From positions 16,110,012-16,174,011 of the forward strand of contig NC_133473.1 in the NCBI RefSeq assembly GCF_025370935.1: DNA of 64,000 nt, read 5' to 3'. Numbering within the stretch: position 1 is the stretch's first letter; each line of letters opens with the position of its first letter. A program made the translations under genes and the position numbers. The notes beneath the pieces were generated by a model that was not told where the DNA came from, made no database searches, and saw only the letters and a program-made list of their open reading frames with translations. Source of the DNA: Choristoneura fumiferana. Taxonomy: Eukaryota; Arthropoda; Insecta; Lepidoptera; Tortricidae. This document shows positions 44,549 to 54,829 of the stretch, one piece after another.

Positions 44549-44871
44549 GCCGTGGTGGCCTAGTGAAGCCGTGGTGGCCTAGTGGTTTGACCTATCGCCT
44601 CTCAAGCAGAGGGTAGTGGGTTCGAACCCCGGCTCGCACCTCTGAGTTTTTCGAAATTCATGTGCGGAATTACATTTAAAATTTACCACGAGCTTTGCGG
44701 TGAAGGAAAACATCGTGAGGAAACTTGCACAAACCTGCGAAGCGATTCAATGGTGCGTGCGAAGTTCCCAATCCGCACTGGGCCCGCGTGGGAACTATGG
44801 CCCAAGCCCCCTTGTTCTGAGAGGAAGCCTGTGTCCAGCAGTGGGACGTATATAGGCTGGGATGATGATGA
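44549..44871 (+). mobile_element. SINE-3 copy with duplicated 5' end
   Basis: The first 19 bases including box A ('aagccgtggtggcctagtg') occur twice in tandem, followed by box B 'gggttcgaacccc', 'ttaccacgagctttgcggtg', and the RTE-like tail 'ccagcagtgggacg…gatgatgatgatga'. Confidence 0.85.
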
Positions 44872-44874
44872 TGA

Positions 44875-45575
44875 GTATCCCTTGATTTATATTTACAAAC
44901 AAAAACTTTCTAATCCCAAACTGACTAAGCTTTTACGTACCAAAGCCTCTTGCGAGTCAGAGCTAAAGACAGATATACCCAGTATTCAATAACCGCGAGT
45001 GTTTTACTGTACACCCGTATTTTTCTTCATAAATTCACGGCTCAAGTAACATTATCCATTACAAGCAGTCACATAGCGTAAAAAGCCGACTTTACGCACG
45101 CTGAGAGTACCACGACACCCGAAAAGATAATGGGACTCCATATTGACTTGTTATGCGCTGAATATCAACGCGGGTAGCACATTTACCTGTTATTTATTTA
45201 TGTTATTCTTTGTTTGATGGAGTTACGTGCTTATGAATTTTGTTCAGTCCAAATATTAGGGAGAAAAAAAAACATGTGTAGGTATGACTAATTTATAATA
45301 TTGGGTGGCTTACGATAGAAGATAAAAAGATACCTTACTAGCCTAATACAGTTATACTATACATGTGTTGTTGTTGTTTATAAATGAAGAGAGGAAAGTA
45401 TTGAAATCTGTCATTTTACAATATTATGTGGTTAGTCGAATGTTTTTAGACCAAAAAGCGATTAAACCATCATGCTAGAAGGCAAAACCACCTGTAGGAT
45501 AAAAATGTGGCCATATATAAAGTAAACATAGCAGCATAATAGGATTAGGGCAAAAAACATACCGAGGCACAATGC
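44875..45575. other. Stretch without recognised feature
   Basis: AT-rich, nothing recognised. Confidence 0.3.
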
Positions 45576-45577
45576 GT

Positions 45578-45661
45578 TATTTTTTTAAATATATGTCACC
45601 TGATGGTAAGTACGAACCATCACCCTTTGACAGCCTTAACATTAGGGGATGGGATTGCAGA
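45578..45661 (-). mobile_element. Retroposon fragment related to family P
   Basis: 'gtcacctgatggtaag' followed by 'ccatcaccc' and 'gggattgcagat' parallels the family P order 'gtctcctgatggtaag … caccaccgcc … attgcagatgc'. Confidence 0.4.
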
Positions 45662-45873
45662 TACAAGTCATCGCACGTAAAAAGAGCTCTGGGTGGCTAG
45701 TGGAGGGGATACTTTTGCGCATCTGTCAACTAACTACCCAATGGCGTGACGGCCGCGCGCGCGCTTCTACGCCCCTCCCGCGTCCCCCACTGCTCCGCCG
45801 CCAATTTGATCCGTATTTCGCTCACTGCGCAGGTATATCGCCAGGAGCTCTTTTTACATGCGTTGATTTGTAC
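45662..45873. mobile_element. Inverted-repeat element with GC-rich core
   Basis: The left end 45662-45689 and right end 45845-45873 are inverted complements over ~28 bases centred on 'gtaaaaagagctc'. The core is GC-rich ('gccgcgcgcgcgc'). About 212 bases, non-coding. The 80-codon frame 45649-45891 crosses it by chance. Confidence 0.65.
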
Positions 45874-45879
45874 GTGGCT

Positions 45880-46240
45880 GCGTATCCGTAACGTTCATTC
45901 GTATCGTGGGGGTTGACTGGCTAGTCTAGAGGGCTAAGAAACATTACCTCATGTGGCATTAATTTCACGGTCTGTCTTATTCTCTATATACCAGAATACA
46001 GCTGCTTGGTAACCGGATTAGCGATCAAAATAGTATCGATGAGAAGGACTTTACGGAAGGTGCTACCATCTACAAAATTTACAATACAATACAATGACGT
46101 TTTAAACAATACATGAATAGGCAGCTTTATCCGTTCAGAGCGATCTTTTCGGGCAACCTTTACAATAGAAAAAAATAAGGACTAGATTTCAGCAGGTGGT
46201 GCAAATTACAACAGATTACAGAAATTTAGTATATAGCACG
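45880..46240. other. Stretch without recognised feature
   Basis: A short 'acaatacaatacaat' run near 46081 recalls a LINE tail; otherwise nothing is recognised. Confidence 0.3.
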
Positions 46241-46244
46241 TAGA

Positions 46245-46455
46245 ACAGCCGGCCGGCAAGTTCTCGAATGGAGATCGCGGATCGAAAATCGCAACGTAGG
46301 ACGTCCACCAACGAGATAGATGGATGACCTGGTTAAAGCTTGGTTAAAGGTTCATGGGGGATGCAGGCTGCTTCTAACCAAAGCAAGTGGAGGTCAAGGG
46401 GGAAGCCTATGTCCAACAGTAGACGTTCTACGGCTGATTTGATGCTGATGATAGA
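46245..46455 (+). pseudogene. RTE-type LINE C-terminal remnant
   Basis: Frames around 'gttctcgaatggagatcgcg', 'ggacgtccaccaacgagata', 'tggatgacctggttaaag' and 'gaagcctatgtccaacagta' correspond to the RTE order LEWRxR, GRPPTRWMDDLVK, GEAYVQQ. Frameshifts, an 11-base duplication ('ttggttaaag') and an in-frame stop break it. The 3' end reads 'cggctgatttgatgctgatg'. Confidence 0.65.
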
Positions 46456-46665
46456 AGTTTAGCCTTTTAGATAGACACTGTGAGAATTGTAGACATAATT
46501 ATGTAAATTTATTTAGGTAGTTCACTTATTTAGAGTTCATAGCTATGGTGAAACCTAACTATGTAATACCACGATACCAAGCCACAGAGATGCCATTGCT
46601 ACAACGTTGCATTAGTGAGATAACCTAATTTGAATTTAATTTAAATGGAATATCTGATACAGTAA

Positions 46666-46953
46666 TTGTATTTCCGTGATATAGGCCAATCGTTATTAAC
46701 CCCGAAATCTTCTATCTCCGAAAAGTACAATCCAAAATCGCTCATATTTTACGTCTCGAACCTAACATTAGAAAAAATATATGAGCACCCAAAATGCTGG
46801 CGTTGTGTGCTCGCGAATCTATGGCCACTTGAGCATGTGTGTCACGTGCCGGATTATAAAAGCTTTTTCCAATTCTCCATTGTAGAAGCACTCGGGATCT
46901 CAGGCGACCACGTAGGCGCTATATCTTACGCTCTCTGTACGCTTTTATTTTAA
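46666..46953 (+). CDS. Unrecognised 95-codon open reading frame
   Basis: The frame (MYFRDIGQSLLTPK… to ALCTLLF) ends TAA. It has no recognised motif; 'KCWRCVLANLWPLEHVC' is Cys-rich but fits no family I know. The surrounding 46650-47130 is single-copy and more GC-balanced than usual here. It may be chance or regulatory DNA. Confidence 0.12.
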   Translation: MYFRDIGQSLLTPKSSISEKYNPKSLIFYVSNLTLEKIYEHPKCWRCVLANLWPLEHVCHVPDYKSFFQFSIVEALGISGDHVGAISYALCTLLF

Positions 46954-47261
46954 CGAAATTTACCCCCTCTACTGTCACTGTCGATTACTTTCCATTGTCT
47001 TGCCGAGAGCCCCAACGCCGTATCAAATTGGGAAATATTGAAAGAAAACGTGCAAAGCGATCCAGTTATACCGCGGGACGGATCGGTTACCGCGGTTAGA
47101 GGGTTACAAGGGAATGAACCGTTTTATTGTTTTTATTCAGTCAATACGCCACTTTGAAACAACACGTTGCTTCCAATTCAGGTTTTGAAAAGTTGAGGAC
47201 TATAAAAGCTAGATTTTGTTTGCTAAATGGCTGTAATTAAAACAGTGGAATATATATAACA

Positions 47262-47345
47262 ATCAAAATTTGATTCCCACGACGCAAAAAGTGGGGTGTT
47301 TAATTTTGACGCCAATGCCTGTCTGTCTGTATATCGACACATCGC
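47262..47345 (+). repeat. Family D fragment
   Basis: 'cccacgacgcaaaaagtggg' followed by 'ttttgacgcc' and 'gcctgtctgtctgt' match the first part of family D. Confidence 0.45.
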
Positions 47346-47428
47346 GTAATCAGTTTCACGAGCTCTATCGACCTGTATATTTAAAATGTTCAAATTTGCA
47401 AAAAACAATATTTTACAAGCAACGTGAT

Positions 47429-48068
47429 CTCAGATCAAATAAAAAAGTAAAGATGGAGAGCGGTAAACAGCCAAGTGAGGCCTGTTTTATAAACATATGT
47501 TCGTAGGCCGGTGTTGCCATAATAATTCTCATTACCTCGCAACTACAAAAATATCGTTATCGTTAATAACGTTTTAATTGCGTTATAATTAACTTTACGT
47601 TACGTTTCACGTTCTCAAGTTTTAAGCCGTGCTAATAAAGAATAGAATTTAAAAATAAAAAATAAAAGATTGTATTACATAGGAGACTTTTACCCAATAA
47701 TAGGGTAACTACAATTATTATAATGGCAACACTAGTGTTGACGTTTTGTGTTCAAAGCAAAATTCAAACCAAATTATTTCGATTTTTAATTAAAATATTG
47801 GTTTTCGAGTTTACTAACGTGTGAAAAGTGATTCCATCCTGCTTTTTATTTTTGGACGGATAGTTTTTACATCCTTTCACGACACAATTTGGCATTATTA
47901 GTTATATTTGTCGAAGTTTCGGGAATGCGTTGCTAAGTAATAAGATTTTGGTGTAGTTTAGTTGCAAGTGTGTGCGTGCCACTGTGTAAGCACACGGATA
48001 TGTGTAGTTTGATCGGCCTCACTCGGCTGTTCACCGCTCTCCATCTTTACTTTTTTATTTGATCTGAG
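47429..48068. mobile_element. 640-base inverted-repeat DNA element
   Basis: Ends 47429-47482 and 48015-48068 are inverted complements over ~54 bases with two mismatches, starting CTCAGATCAAATAAAAAAGT. The interior is AT-rich and non-coding, so it is non-autonomous. No target duplication is certain. Confidence 0.8.
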
Positions 48069-48074
48069 GGCATA

Positions 48075-48485
48075 ATGATCACAATTTGGGGAGTATCGTA
48101 TCTTCACGCTATTAGCACTTTTTAAATCGGTCGTGATGGAGTCTACCTTTTTCGGTCTTTTATTTAGTTCTCCGAAGCTCTACAACTTCGGGCTTCGCGC
48201 GCGCTGAAGCGCGTCCTTTTTTCCTCTATCAATAATATTTCAATTTTCACTTAAATCTTGCCGTTTCTCTGTTAGGAGCTTGAGACCAAAATTTGACATG
48301 TTTTGACGTCGTTGTTTATATGGTTGTCATGGCAATTTATTTTCAAATTAGTTACCGGTCTGATGTTATTCGATTAATACTTCTACAAAAATACTTTTTT
48401 CTTCTTGGCCATCCACAATAATTTATTTTTATTTCAAAATATTTCATGTTCTTATCCCAGATCTGCCGTCGAGCGCGGAGCTCCG
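48075..48485. other. Stretch without recognised feature
   Basis: It contains 'cttcgcgcgcgctgaagcgcg', a short GC palindrome near 48195. No gene is recognised. Confidence 0.3.
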
Positions 48486-48493
48486 TAAAAAAC

Positions 48494-48528
48494 TATAAAA
48501 GCGGAACAACCGCCTAATAAAATCAGTC
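48494..48528 (+). promoter_or_regulatory. TATA + Inr core promoter, possible LTR relic
   Basis: TATAAAAG at 48494-48501 is followed 31 bases downstream by TCAGTC (48523-48528), which matches the arthropod initiator TCAGTY at the expected spacing. AATAAA follows at 48554-48559. TATA-Inr-AATAAA in ~65 bases is the layout of a compact LTR, but no second LTR or primer site is seen, and the AATAAA may belong to the next repeat. Confidence 0.4.
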
Positions 48529-48552
48529 TTGCTTCAGCTTTCCAAACGGAAG

Positions 48553-48765
48553 AAATAAAGTTGTATTAAATACTTGTGATGTATAGATATCATTTAATCA
48601 TATTGTAAATCTGTTAAAAAATATATACCTCGTTGAGTTTCTTGCCGGATTCTTCTCAACAGAGGTTTTTCCGAACCGGTGGTAGATTTTTTTTGACATT
48701 CATAAGTGCTTGTTATAGTCTAAATTGAATAAAGATATTTTGACTTTGACTTTGACTTTGAAGGA
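48553..48765 (+). mobile_element. Retroposon 3' tail with GACTTT repeats, copy 2
   Basis: Colinear with 42951-43141 and includes a fuller 'cgttgagtttcttgccgg' segment. The tail is (gacttt)3. It separates the promoter-like site from the minisatellite. Confidence 0.7.
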
Positions 48766-48780
48766 TCTCTTAAAGGCGTT

Positions 48781-48806
48781 ATCCCGGGGCCACACTGCCC
48801 CGGGAT
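48781..48806. repeat. Perfect GC-rich hairpin
   Basis: ATCCCGGGGC and GCCCCGGGAT enclose a 6-base loop (cacact). No T-run follows, so it is not an obvious terminator. Confidence 0.7.
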
Positions 48807-48850
48807 CCTGAAAGCCTCTGCGTCAAATATCTTAAGTCGTTACGTGTGGT

Positions 48851-49375
48851 GCATCGCCTACCAGTGTCCGCGCCGTTGCCTAGCGGTGTTCACGCCGTTG
48901 CCTTGCGGTGCACACGCCGTTGCCTAACGGTGCCCGTGCCGTTGCCTAGCGGTGCCCGTGCCGTAGCCTAGCGGTGCCCGCGCAGTGTACTGGCGGTGCC
49001 CGCGCTACCTCCAGGCGCTGCGAGCGCTATTGCAGGCGCTGTGAGCGCTATCTGCAGGCGCTGTGAGCGCTACTTCCAGGCGCTGCGAGCGCTATTGCAG
49101 GCGCTGTGAGCGCTATCTGCAGGTGCTGTGAGCGCTACCTCCAGGCGCTGCGAGCGCTATCCCCAGGCACTGCGAGCGCTATCTCCAGGCGCTGCGAGCG
49201 CTATTGCAGGCGCTGTGAGCGCTATCTGCAGGCGCTGTGAGCGCTACCTCCAGGCGCTGCGAGCGCTATCCCCAGGCACTGCGAGCGCTATCTCCAGGCG
49301 CTGCGAGCGCTACCTCCAGGTGCTGCGAGCGCTACCTATAGGCGCTGCGAGCGCTATCGACAGGCGCTCTGAGCG
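48851..49375. repeat. 22-bp minisatellite, 24 units, two subfamilies
   Basis: Seven units of the 'ccgttgcctagcggtgcccg' type (48851-49004) are followed by 17 units of the 'ctacctccaggcgctgcgag' type (49005-49375); a few of the latter are 21 bases. A five-unit block of 109 bases (49135-49243) is partly repeated at 49244-49309. Each second-type unit holds the palindrome AGCGCT across the junction. The 83-codon frame 49128-49379 is a by-product: three units make 22 codons. Confidence 0.9.
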
Positions 49376-49379
49376 CTAA

Positions 49380-50545
49380 CCCCACCAAGCGCGGAGTGCC
49401 TTTTCGATCTTTGGTCTTGAATCTTCGGTGTCCGCTCTTCGTCGGTCTACTTCCGCACTCGATTCTACCTCTAAACTTACATACATACCCACTCATTCAT
49501 TATAATATTACCTATCACCACTTCACATTTTTCATAAATTGTAAATAATTTAAAATTTTAAATAAATTGTTGGTTTCTTTTTAATTTCTTGTTTCTTTTC
49601 AATTGACGCCTTTTGACACGTTTTAGAGATATTATAATGTCGGGGTTATTCAACTTATCTAAGTTGGTTAGGTTAGTTAAGGCATTCCGACATTTCCGAC
49701 ATTTAGATCGAGATTTTATCACTGCTTTTGTGACCCTTTGAACATTTTTTTATTAAATTTCATATCCTAAATGAAGTAAAGAAAGAAATAATTACCGTTG
49801 AGCTCCGTTTAATTAAACAAAATGTACTCATGTGCGCTCGACCCTTGTCCGTAATCGGAACCCAAAACAATGCTGGCGAATAAAGTCATAAAGTTGCCCC
49901 CGAAAATAATAGGCGCAAATTTTTTTACGCTTCAGTCCCACAATGGAGGGCTGTTTATTGTACTCATTCATACAAATCCGGAAAAAATAAAACAGATATT
50001 AAGAGGCACCCTCACCGACCGGGCTTCCCGCCTCGCACATTAGTGTCCCCGAAAATGTCCCATTCTTATTCAAATATTTCCGGCAATTTGTTTGTCCTAT
50101 CGTTCAGAAGGGTATAAAATAGGTTAGTAAAGAAAACGGACCTTTCCGTTACAAATCTACGAATATTTTTATTTAAAATTATCAGACCCTTGCTTTAATT
50201 AAGTAAACTAAACATACTGCCGTCTATATAGCTGTTCCTGTCTTTTTTTAAATTTAATGTTTGTCTTAATTATATTTTGTGAATGTAACAACCTAATAAA
50301 TACTTAAATGATATCGCCGGGACCTTCTGACTTAAAGGCACAATATCCTACATCAAGCTGTTAACAGAATAAGAAAGATTTATAATGAAAATCACATCAC
50401 ATTTAAAAATACATAAATACCAAAACATATACAAGTATTCAAACTAGATAAAGTTAAATTATGTTTTAATAGCGAAATTTAAGTAGTTTTAATGTCAGTG
50501 AATCCCGACAATCAGACTAAACTAAAAGCCTCAAAGTACACGGAA
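49380..50545. other. Repeat-poor stretch
   Basis: 49800-50110 is GC-balanced, single-copy and ends in 'gggtataaaatagg', a weak TATA-like site. No gene is recognised. Confidence 0.3.
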
Positions 50546-50550
50546 GTATC

Positions 50551-50844
50551 ATGCCAAAAAACTTGGCACGGAGTTTATTAATGCAGTCAGACGGTATTAC
50601 TTACGCCGAACTGATTCCTTTGTTTGCCGCGACTTGTCTTTTTGGATGCACAAGTAAAACAGAAAATTCGAGTAAATTATATGGAAAGTTCGCCAGCACA
50701 GCGGTTCAATTTAAAGCGTCCGTAAACCCACTTTCGAATATTGCTAAGCTTCGAACTCTTTGTCTACAAAATCTTGATTTAGATATTGTATTCTGCGGGA
50801 GTCGCTGCGATTCAATTCGAGACAGTGGCTCTATAATGCGATGA
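50551..50844 (+). CDS. Unrecognised 97-codon open reading frame
   Basis: It begins MPKNLARSLLMQSDG and ends SIRDSGSIMR. A hydrophobic patch 'AELIPLFAATCLFGC' is too short to call a membrane segment. No family is recognised, and an opposing minus frame overlaps its end (50812-51024). It could be chance. Confidence 0.12.
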   Translation: MPKNLARSLLMQSDGITYAELIPLFAATCLFGCTSKTENSSKLYGKFASTAVQFKASVNPLSNIAKLRTLCLQNLDLDIVFCGSRCDSIRDSGSIMR

Positions 50845-51029
50845 GCAATCTTTCTCGCTACAGAATTGCTTCGCTGTAAGTGCACTGAACGTCAACAGCT
50901 TAGCGACAGTGCAAAATATTTCTTGAAATAACAATATGGCCATACACAGCATTCCCTTGTCACCCGGTGACGCGTCGGGCGTGCTTTGCGTAGCAGCTGT
51001 AGGATGCCTTAAATGCCTAGACAACGTGT

Positions 51030-52630
51030 TTATAAAAATCGATCTAGTAGCAATACGTTGCGGCGGTCGATTGACTGTTTAAAACGCCTAAGATATACAG
51101 GCAAGCAGTGTAACATTAGCCTAAATGAAAACGACTCATTATAATATTAGTGGATAAAATATGCTTTACCAATTTATGACAGTTCCCGCATTACACAAAA
51201 ACAATAAAACTATCACTTTGACTCAAGGGTGAAAGTAATTTTCTTTAAAGTTTTCATTTGTACAACTGACCTTGAACTTTAGAGTAAAGGAATTTCTAGG
51301 TCGACTATACCTACATTTTTCCAGACTAAGCTACTATAAATAAAAGAACAACAGTCTAGTAAACTGGTTTTAAACAGGAAAAAAAATACAAAAATAATGC
51401 TACAATACTTTTCAAAATCACGTTACCATGAGAGATTTGGGTAGGTACTCAAACGAGCTTTACTGGCCACACATTTAAATATATTTTCCACGTATATATT
51501 TTTATCATCAATCTGCCTCACGTGAGAAATAATACGTGTTTTTTTTATTGATTCGTTTCTTTTGTTTTATCCCTTCTTTCCATCTTATTGAATATGAGAC
51601 AATAAGCACAATACTTGTCTTTGTCAAAGGTACGCCTTTGAATGGATAAGTAAGTAAATAATTGATTGTACATTTGCTTGGTTTTTTCATACAACAATGG
51701 AGTTTAAATTTACGATGCTCTGTCTATAGTGTAGACTCTACACGAACGCCGTATATACATGAGTTGTATGCAACACAACGTGAATATCTGTAAAAATTGC
51801 TTTAATTTATTTAGCCTAAGCGGCCGTAACGAAACGGTTATTCCACAGATATATTTGCCATCTTTTTATCAAGCAAATGTTAGTTAGTTTATATACCTTA
51901 TCTTTATCTCACGCATACTTAATTGAAGTTAAGATAATCGTTTACCACTTTATCAGTATTTGGAGTAAGAAATTTCTAAATTGGACAAATTCTTATCGCG
52001 CCGATAGCCGCGCCTAAGTACGAACTTTGCATGCAAATACTCCGGAACGAGCTGATAATACTGACAGACCGGATTTTATTGCCGCCAGGGGCACGGAAAC
52101 TTGCATTTATGCTTGAATTAAAGGTTTTGTAAACACACTATGAAGACTTTTTTAAGGCACTGTTCCACCCAAAAGTCAAGTTAGGTTGTAATATAACGGC
52201 GTGTGAATGTAAAAGGTAAATACTTCGTTTAGCCATGACCTAACCGCCGTAGAGGCAGGGCCTAAGAGACAACAACGTCGGGATCCACAAAACTTTTATG
52301 ACGTTGCCTATAGATCTTTGCACTGCATTTTTTGCCCACGTCGCAATGGCAAAGACTCCATAATTCATAGGTAGGTTGTTTGTTTTGTTCTGCCCAAAAC
52401 TAATGTTTTTACTTTTTTGAAATGGTTTGACCGATTAGAGATAAATTGCTAAAAATTGTAACTCAACAATTAACAATAGTTCATAGATAGGTATGCTAAC
52501 TCGCTAAAGGCCGTTGCAGTTATCGTTTTTCCAACTTTGAACTAACTTTTAAGTTATGAAAGTTTTTTTTTAACTATGTGATAACGCGTTTAATAGTGGA
52601 TTAAAAAAAACTGTCTGTATTCCTGGGAAG
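51030..52630. other. Repeat-poor stretch with an octamer-like site
   Basis: 52015-52140 is GC-balanced and contains TTTGCATGCAAAT (52026-52038), a palindromic POU-octamer-like word. No gene is recognised in the remainder, which is AT-rich. Confidence 0.3.
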
Positions 52631-52634
52631 CCAG

Positions 52635-52770
52635 GTACAGTCACCTGCATGTCTGCCGCAGGGTAGCATGCAAAAATATATCTGGCCCGTCCTACTTATC
52701 CTAAAAATAAAGTAATATCACATATTTATGCACGCTTTGTTGTGTCAGATATTCGTGCTGGTGACTGTAC
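52635..52770. mobile_element. MITE with GTACAGTCACC ends, copy 1
   Basis: Inverted ends GTACAGTCACC and GGTGACTGTAC. The interior includes 'tatttatgcacgctttgttg' and 'tgtcagatattcgtgctgg'. The same family is inverted at 58246-58378. TA next to CAGTCACC could be the target duplication. Confidence 0.8.
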
Positions 52771-52774
52771 AACA

Positions 52775-53190
52775 AACATGTCTACAAACTCATACCTGTC
52801 TAAACGAAATCTTGAAATTTTGAATCATGAACACAACTAAACATTTTTCATGACCAATGTAATTATCGTCTCTTGTTATGAGACTTTGCGACCGGAACCC
52901 ATTGTTCACTCATAACTATAATAAAACAACACGCTTTTCCACTAACCATTACACCGTTGTTAAATATTAAAAGCCATATATTTTCTATACTAGTTTGAAT
53001 AGTTTTGAATAAGTGGGCAAGATAAGTGGTAATTTTAAGCGGCTGGGCCTACATCTAATTTCATGGTTTAATGGTAAAATACCTGTTAATTTACGGCGTA
53101 ATTGGCAATTACGATTTGTTTCGAAACTGTTTAAAATAATGAAATTTAATGGGTCGTGGGGGTTCCAGACAAGTTCAAGATACGAAAATA
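52775..53190. other. Stretch without recognised feature
   Basis: AT-rich; overlapping frames at 52985-53236 (minus) and 53013-53204 (plus) are unrecognised. Confidence 0.3.
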
Positions 53191-53195
53191 ATCTA

Positions 53196-53366
53196 AATAA
53201 ATAAAAATGAATCGTAAAATGTGTTGCTAAGCGCAAAACTCGGGAACGACTGGTCCGATTTCGCTAATTCCTTTTTTGTTGTGTTCGATACTGCCAGGAG
53301 AAGGTTTTTATGGAAGAAAATACAGAAAAAATACAACGGGGGCGAAGCCGCGGGCACCAGCTAGTA
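53196..53366 (-). repeat. Family B interspersed repeat, minus copy
   Basis: The minus strand reads 'actagctggtgcccgcggct', 'cttctcctggcagtatcgaa', 'gcgaaatcggaccagtcgtt', 'cccgagttttgcgcttagca', and ends in 'ttacgattcatttttattta'. It is colinear with 40733-40896 and more complete at its start. Confidence 0.75.
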
Positions 53367-53369
53367 ATA

Positions 53370-53805
53370 AAAATACAATAGATACTTACAGGTTTACTGT
53401 TATTATTAATTTATTGTTGTTACGCAAATTAAATTTTAATGTGTCTAAAAGAAAACGTGCATGACTACGGAATGAATAAAAAAAAATTCACAGTCTCATT
53501 TTCTCAAATTCAACGTGAAGTATTCATGTAGTTTTTCCGCTCCATTGCATAATTTGCTGCACGATGCATAAGTTTATATCTGTGCCTGGCATACACACAA
53601 ATTCTATGTTTACTGGCCGTGTTTGCTGAGCCATACTGAACTCCAGTGTTCTTCAAACATTGCCTATCCATAGTGAGCAAATAAAATATAACAGGCCGGT
53701 ACTTAAACAGCAACGGTCTAGATTTTGCCTGAAATTGCAATAAATTGTAAAGAATATGTTTTTGCTGATGTTTTTTTTTTTATTTACAACAACAATCTTT
53801 CATTT
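53370..53805. other. Stretch without recognised feature
   Basis: AT-rich with a T-run near 53772. A 76-codon minus frame (53510-53740) is unrecognised. Confidence 0.3.
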
Positions 53806-53807
53806 TA

Positions 53808-54457
53808 AGAAAACCGGCCAAGAGCGTGTCGGACACGCCCAAAATAGGGTTCCGTAGCCATTACGAAAAAATTTAGTAATATTTTTCTAAGGATTTCGTA
53901 TTTTATACGGAATCTTCCAAGTTTAGGTATATTTTATACCCTAGGCTGCTATTTACTCATAAACTACTAATAATTCTCAAGAAAACTTAGCCGTTATAGT
54001 TTTCCTTGAAAGTTTGATATATTTACTACCCATCTTGAATTTTTTCAAATTTTTCCACCCACCGGTTTACATTTTAGAGGGGGGGGGACGCTCGATTTTA
54101 ATGTAAATTTGCACTTTAAAGTTGAATATTTCGCAAACAAATCACTGAATCGAAAAAGCGTCTTAGCAAACCCCTAATGGTTTTAAAATACCCATCCAAC
54201 GATACCCCACACAATAGGGTTGGATGAGAAAAAAAAAATCACACCCAATTTACGTCTATGGGAGGTACCCTAAAAAATTTTTTTAAAACTTTTATCTGTA
54301 CAATTTTGTCGGCATAGTTTATTTATATATCCGTGCAAAATTACAGTTTTTTAGCATTGATAGTCTCTGAGCAAAGCCGCGGACGGACAGACAGACAGAC
54401 ATGGCGAAACTATAAGGGTTCCGTTTTTGCCATTTTGGCTCCGGAACCCTAAAAAAA
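53808..54457 (-). repeat. Family L interspersed repeat, copy 3
   Basis: An inverted copy with both ends intact: 'aaaccggccaagagcgtgtc' at the left, 'ggctccggaaccctaaaaa' at the right. Short subterminal inverted repeats are agggttccgtagcca (53846) and the complement at 54437-54451. Confidence 0.8.
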
Positions 54458-54459
54458 CT

Positions 54460-54828
54460 GTTATCATAATTTACAAGTCAAATAAAAAAAAACTGTACCC
54501 ACACTTGTTTCCGAAAGTTAAATCTCTGCACCACCGAATAATTTCTTTCACAGATTTATTACCAAAAACAAGGAAGATTGTGTTCTTGCTTACCGTCCCG
54601 ACAAATTTAGCTTCGTAACACGTACTCTGTTAAATTATAAAGAAAAGACATTAATCTTAATGCAGGATTTTCACTATTTATCTTACTTCTTTCTTAGCCT
54701 GCGAGATTGGATCCCTAATGAAATTCAATGAGGGAAAAAGTACCTTAGATAAATTAATTCTAAAAGTCTTGGGAATTTTCTTTAATTTTAACATAGAGTT
54801 TAAAAAAAAGGTATAAATCAAAGCTGTT
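54460..54828. other. Stretch without recognised feature
   Basis: AT-rich; nothing recognised. Confidence 0.3.
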
Positions 54829-54829
54829 C

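Noticed and set aside
48851..49375. CRISPR array
   Set aside because: Units are contiguous 22-base tandem repeats without spacers and the DNA is eukaryotic in character.
49128..49379. 83-codon frame with a regular RCERYLQALRALSPG repeat
   Set aside because: Three 22-base units equal 22 codons, so any open frame in the array becomes a protein repeat. There is no sign of selection or of a gene outside the array.
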